From Methanobacteriota archaeon (GTDB lineage Archaea; Thermoplasmatota; Poseidoniia; Poseidoniales; Thalassarchaeaceae): 16,688 bases of DNA. Under the pieces are notes generated by a model. It saw nothing but the letters and a program-made list of their open reading frames with translations. It ran no database searches and was not told the origin of the DNA. Both the position numbers and the translations under genes were made by a program. Positions 14,038 to 16,688 of the stretch are shown piece by piece. The DNA lies in assembly GCA_002725475.1 (NCBI GenBank), contig PBPH01000069.1, positions 1 through 16,688 on the forward strand, read 5' to 3'. The first letter of the stretch is position 1. Each line of letters starts with the position of its first letter.

Positions 14038-16245
14038 TTAATCATCGTTTAGCCTGTCAATCAGTTCCTGCTTATTTCCACTTACAGAAAGTCCCCGTTG
14101 TCGCAATAAATCTTTCAATTCGTTGTTAGTCATTGATGGGTAATCTGTAAGAGTGACCAGTTCAGCATCTAGAACATCTCCCTGTTTCAGAGATACACCT
14201 CTCAACTTGAATATCGCACTATCCATCCTCCATCCAATTATTGCCGCGACCAACATCACAATTATTACAAAACCAATAGTGTACATCAATATACCACCGC
14301 TCTGTACATCCATCCCTTCACCACTACCAACAACTGAAACCAAGACTGGAAGTGATGTCATGTCTCCAGATACAGCTCTTACTTCCACGGTATGGTTGCC
14401 TTTAGAAAGTGCATTAGGGTTGAGGGAAATAGTCCAATTAAATGGAGTACCCGGCTCCAACTCCCCGGGCACCACCTCATAGGTCGCTTCACTCCAACCC
14501 CCTCCGTCAATTCGGAACTCGACTTTATCAATAACTCCTTGTTGAGCCCATGAATGTCCGCTCACTGTTGTGGTTTTATTCTCATCAAGAACAAGCAAAT
14601 GGTTTTGTAGGTGAGGATCTATACTTGTACTCTGATTATTATTCCACAAATGTTGGGCTAGAATTACTGCCTCATAAGCATCAACCATTCCGTATCCAAA
14701 ATCGCGATTCCAGTAAGGATCCACATCAGGTGCTGAGGCTGGGCCTCTACGCTCAGCTGTCTGCTTGAGAACCTCCTTGATTTGCAAGGGATCCAAATCT
14801 GGGTTTGCTTCCATTACCAGAGCGATTACTCCTGTTACAGAAGGAGTTGCATAGGATGTCCCGGAACCACGGCCAGTGTATGTATTGTCACTCGCGTCGC
14901 TGAATAGATTACTGCAACCGCCACTTGTGACACAGCCTTCAGCCTGAATGATATTTGTTCCAGGAGCTGAAACCTCTGGAATCAACTCATTGATTGGGTT
15001 GTTATCACCGTTATCTCGCCTAGGGCCTCTTGAAGAGTAGACAGCAATAGTGTCGTCATCCCTGACAATGGTATTTTTGTCATCAGTTGCACCGACTGTA
15101 ATTGATAGGGAAGATGCACTCATGCCAGAGAGGCCATCGTTATCTTCACCATCATTACCAGCAGCATTTGAGACTGTCACACCCGCCTCAGTCGCTTCAT
15201 CTAAGATTCTGCTGTGCATGTCTGTGCCATCCGAACCTCCGTTCTCATGACTAGTAATACCCCATGACAATGAAATTATGTCAATGCCATGTAATGACTC
15301 ATCTACACCTGGCCAAGCGGTGTCTTTGTTGTCAATTATCCATTGAAGGCCATTCAACGCAGATTCATAGATATCCTGTTCAAAGAAATAATTCTCAAAT
15401 GGGCCGGCACCAATATCAGTACCGATTCGAACATCAACCAAGGAAGCGTTTGGTGCGCTTCCGTAGTATTCTGATTGCGTCCCGTCTGCTTCAATACCAG
15501 TTGCTGCTGCCATCCCCATGCATGCTGTCCCATGTTGATTCCCATCATCTGGATCGAATGAGCCATCTGTCTCTCGGCCACCCGCCAACACACACGTTGG
15601 ATCACTATGAACATAGCAAACCGCGTCATAACCAGCGATGTGCTTCCCTTCTAAACCGGGGTGCTCGCTGTCAACGCCCGTATCTGTCAAAGCGATATTT
15701 ACGCCAATCCCACTAACACCTAAATCCCATGCACCAACTGGATAAAATGAAGAATTTCTCGCTTTTACAGCATGGGTCTGAATATCCCCATAGAAAGTTA
15801 CTACTCCATAACGCTCAACCATTACAACTCCATCTAATTGTGAAAGACTCCAAACATCAGATGCATTTACTCCACCAATCAGAAGAGCATCGACAGAATG
15901 AACCATTAGTTTCACACTGTGACCTAGTGCAACTACTGCGGCCTCATCTTCAGAAGTAGGTGTGTGGCCATATGATAACCCCACATATACCATTCCTGTT
16001 TCATTCTCAAGTGAATCGTGGATATGATTTCTATTAGAGTCAAGAGATGAATGCTCCCACCATAGTAAATCGCCAAATGTTGGCATCGGTGTTTGAGTTG
16101 GAATTGTGGTGGAATCACCATCAACAATTAATTGAGCATAATGGCCTTCTGAAAGACGATTTGTTGTGGTTGGCTCAATAGAGCCAATGAGGGGCGTCAT
16201 CAGCATCAATACCATCACGCACGCGTACACGCGAACTCGATTCAC
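14038..16245 (-). CDS. Membrane-anchored subtilisin-like serine protease with cytoplasmic SAP domain
   Basis: A 735-residue S8 family protease. Residues 1-22 form a signal peptide. A Ca-loop-like DSNRNHIHD lies at 69-77. Residues about 86-151 resemble an inhibitor I9-type propeptide. The catalytic domain (about 172-535) has the triad D188 (LTDTG), H238 (NQHGT) and S464 (GTSYATP), with oxyanion N364 in AAGN. An Ig-like domain with several Asn-x-Thr sites follows (about 555-640), then a transmembrane helix (651-673). The cytoplasmic tail ends in a SAP-type helix-extended loop-helix (about 703-734, MTNNELKDLLRQRGLSVSG), a fold known for DNA or RNA binding. The predicted job is extracellular protein degradation at the cell surface; the role of SAP is unknown. 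The start is a GTG at 16245 with GAGG four bases upstream; an ATG at codon 11 would remove the basic part of the signal peptide. Confidence 0.9.
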   Translation of the reverse strand: MNRVRVYACVMVLMLMTPLIGSIEPTTTNRLSEGHYAQLIVDGDSTTIPTQTPMPTFGDLLWWEHSSLDSNRNHIHDSLENETGMVYVGLSYGHTPTSEDEAAVVALGHSVKLMVHSVDALLIGGVNASDVWSLSQLDGVVMVERYGVVTFYGDIQTHAVKARNSSFYPVGAWDLGVSGIGVNIALTDTGVDSEHPGLEGKHIAGYDAVCYVHSDPTCVLAGGRETDGSFDPDDGNQHGTACMGMAAATGIEADGTQSEYYGSAPNASLVDVRIGTDIGAGPFENYFFEQDIYESALNGLQWIIDNKDTAWPGVDESLHGIDIISLSWGITSHENGGSDGTDMHSRILDEATEAGVTVSNAAGNDGEDNDGLSGMSASSLSITVGATDDKNTIVRDDDTIAVYSSRGPRRDNGDNNPINELIPEVSAPGTNIIQAEGCVTSGGCSNLFSDASDNTYTGRGSGTSYATPSVTGVIALVMEANPDLDPLQIKEVLKQTAERRGPASAPDVDPYWNRDFGYGMVDAYEAVILAQHLWNNNQSTSIDPHLQNHLLVLDENKTTTVSGHSWAQQGVIDKVEFRIDGGGWSEATYEVVPGELEPGTPFNWTISLNPNALSKGNHTVEVRAVSGDMTSLPVLVSVVGSGEGMDVQSGGILMYTIGFVIIVMLVAAIIGWRMDSAIFKLRGVSLKQGDVLDAELVTLTDYPSMTNNELKDLLRQRGLSVSGNKQELIDRLNDD

Positions 16246-16370
16246 AATCCTCGGACATACAAGTTACATGAAAACTTCACGATACCAAGAATCATAGAAT
16301 AAATCAGTTTGTTTAGTCAAAATTTGATTTCTCAAAGCCGAATAAACGTAGGTATGTTTGATATGGGTTG

Positions 16371-16376
16371 TATAAT
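16371..16376 (+). promoter_or_regulatory. TATA-like element of the right-edge gene
   Basis: TATAAT lies 66 bases before the ATG at 16437, predicting a leader of about 40 bases that contains the Shine-Dalgarno. The spacing is nearly the same as for the TATA candidate of the helicase gene. Confidence 0.4.
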
Positions 16377-16421
16377 GTCGATATCACGCGTGCAAGACAC
16401 TATGCTTTGAAATAGGCTCAA

Positions 16422-16430
16422 AGAGGTGAT
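16422..16430 (+). promoter_or_regulatory. Strong Shine-Dalgarno of the right-edge gene
   Basis: AGAGGTGAT matches the archaeal anti-Shine-Dalgarno over eight bases (GAGGTGAT) and stands six bases before the ATG at 16437. It makes the start of this partial gene secure. Confidence 0.75.
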
Positions 16431-16436
16431 GAGGAA

Positions 16437-16688
16437 ATGATTGGAAATTTAGTAAAAAATCAGAAATTAATTGTATTCATTGTTTGTTTTACAATGATTA
16501 CGATTTCATGGACTTACATGATAGATAATGAACGAAATTTTCCTGAAAACCAAAGCCTTGAATTAGAGCAAGAAATACCTAGAATGGATACTAATGTGGG
16601 CACAGTTATCTCATTCAATACTACATGGACTGCGGCTAACTCCCCATACTACCTAAACAGCCCCGTATCTGTTCAGCAAGGTGTAAGA
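16437..16688 (+). CDS. Exported or membrane-anchored surface protein, N-terminal fragment
   Basis: The first 84 codons of a gene that runs off the right edge without a stop. The protein begins MIGNLVKNQKLIVFIVCFTM, with a basic stretch and then a hydrophobic helix to about residue 28 (signal peptide or anchor). A polar, acidic linker (about 29-55) follows. Residues 56-84 read like the opening of a right-handed beta-helix or polymorphic-outer-membrane-type surface domain: GTVISFNTTWT, then NSPYYLNSPVSV. The start is fixed by a strong Shine-Dalgarno at 16422-16430 and a TATA candidate at 16371. It is divergent from the subtilase gene, and both are exported, so this may be the edge of a cluster for surface or degradative proteins. 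The domain call is tentative because only the first strands are visible. Confidence 0.65.
   Translation, partial: MIGNLVKNQKLIVFIVCFTMITISWTYMIDNERNFPENQSLELEQEIPRMDTNVGTVISFNTTWTAANSPYYLNSPVSVQQGVR

Noticed and set aside
15264..15716. 150-codon plus-strand frame opposite the subtilase
   Set aside because: It is antisense to the catalytic domain; the His/Gln/Leu-rich translation has no recognisable fold or start signal.

Overview
The window looks like a piece of a planktonic marine euryarchaeal genome, most likely Marine Group II (Poseidoniales) or a close Thermoplasmatota-related lineage. The archaeal markers are a thermosome (group II chaperonin), a Hef/FANCM-type helicase-nuclease, the N-terminus of an archaeal-type ribosomal protein L3, Shine-Dalgarno sites of the GGAGGTGAT type, and TATA-like elements ahead of genes. 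Base composition is moderate to low GC, and genes are densely packed. The lineage call is inference from gene content; there is no rRNA in the window.

Layout. Positions 1-50 hold the first 16 codons of rpl3 on the minus strand, running off the left edge. A 345-bp divergent intergenic region (51-395) separates it from a plus-strand helicase-nuclease (396-2780). From 7356 down to 2817 on the minus strand come the thermosome, then a two-gene redox unit: a ferredoxin-flavodoxin-SdhB-like fusion (3682-5619), followed one base later by an HdrB-like CCG protein (2817-3680). Upstream of the thermosome, on the same strand, is a 1132-residue surface protein (7486-10884) with a signal peptide, NEW3/CARDB-like repeats and a C-terminal membrane anchor. 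A plus-strand polytopic membrane protein (11058-12197) is divergent from it. A minus-strand pair follows: a class I aminotransferase (12791-13966) and a small membrane protein with four cysteines (12204-12782). Then comes a membrane-anchored subtilisin-like protease with a cytoplasmic SAP domain (14038-16245). At the right edge a plus-strand gene for an exported protein starts at 16437 and continues beyond the window.

Functionally the window mixes housekeeping genes (L3, thermosome, DNA repair, amino-acid metabolism) with exported proteins typical of a heterotrophic marine archaeon that degrades protein at its surface. The most unusual element is the redox pair. Its first protein keeps an intact single-cluster ferredoxin and an intact flavodoxin domain, but carries a fumarate-reductase-type (SdhB/TfrB) iron-sulfur domain in which essentially all expected cysteine ligands have been replaced. 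Its partner HdrB-like protein keeps its first CCG cluster motif but has lost most of the second. The same kind of ligand loss in both adjacent genes suggests a remodelled electron-transfer complex derived from a TfrB or SdhB-SdhE ancestor. I found no tRNA, rRNA, CRISPR array or insertion sequence.
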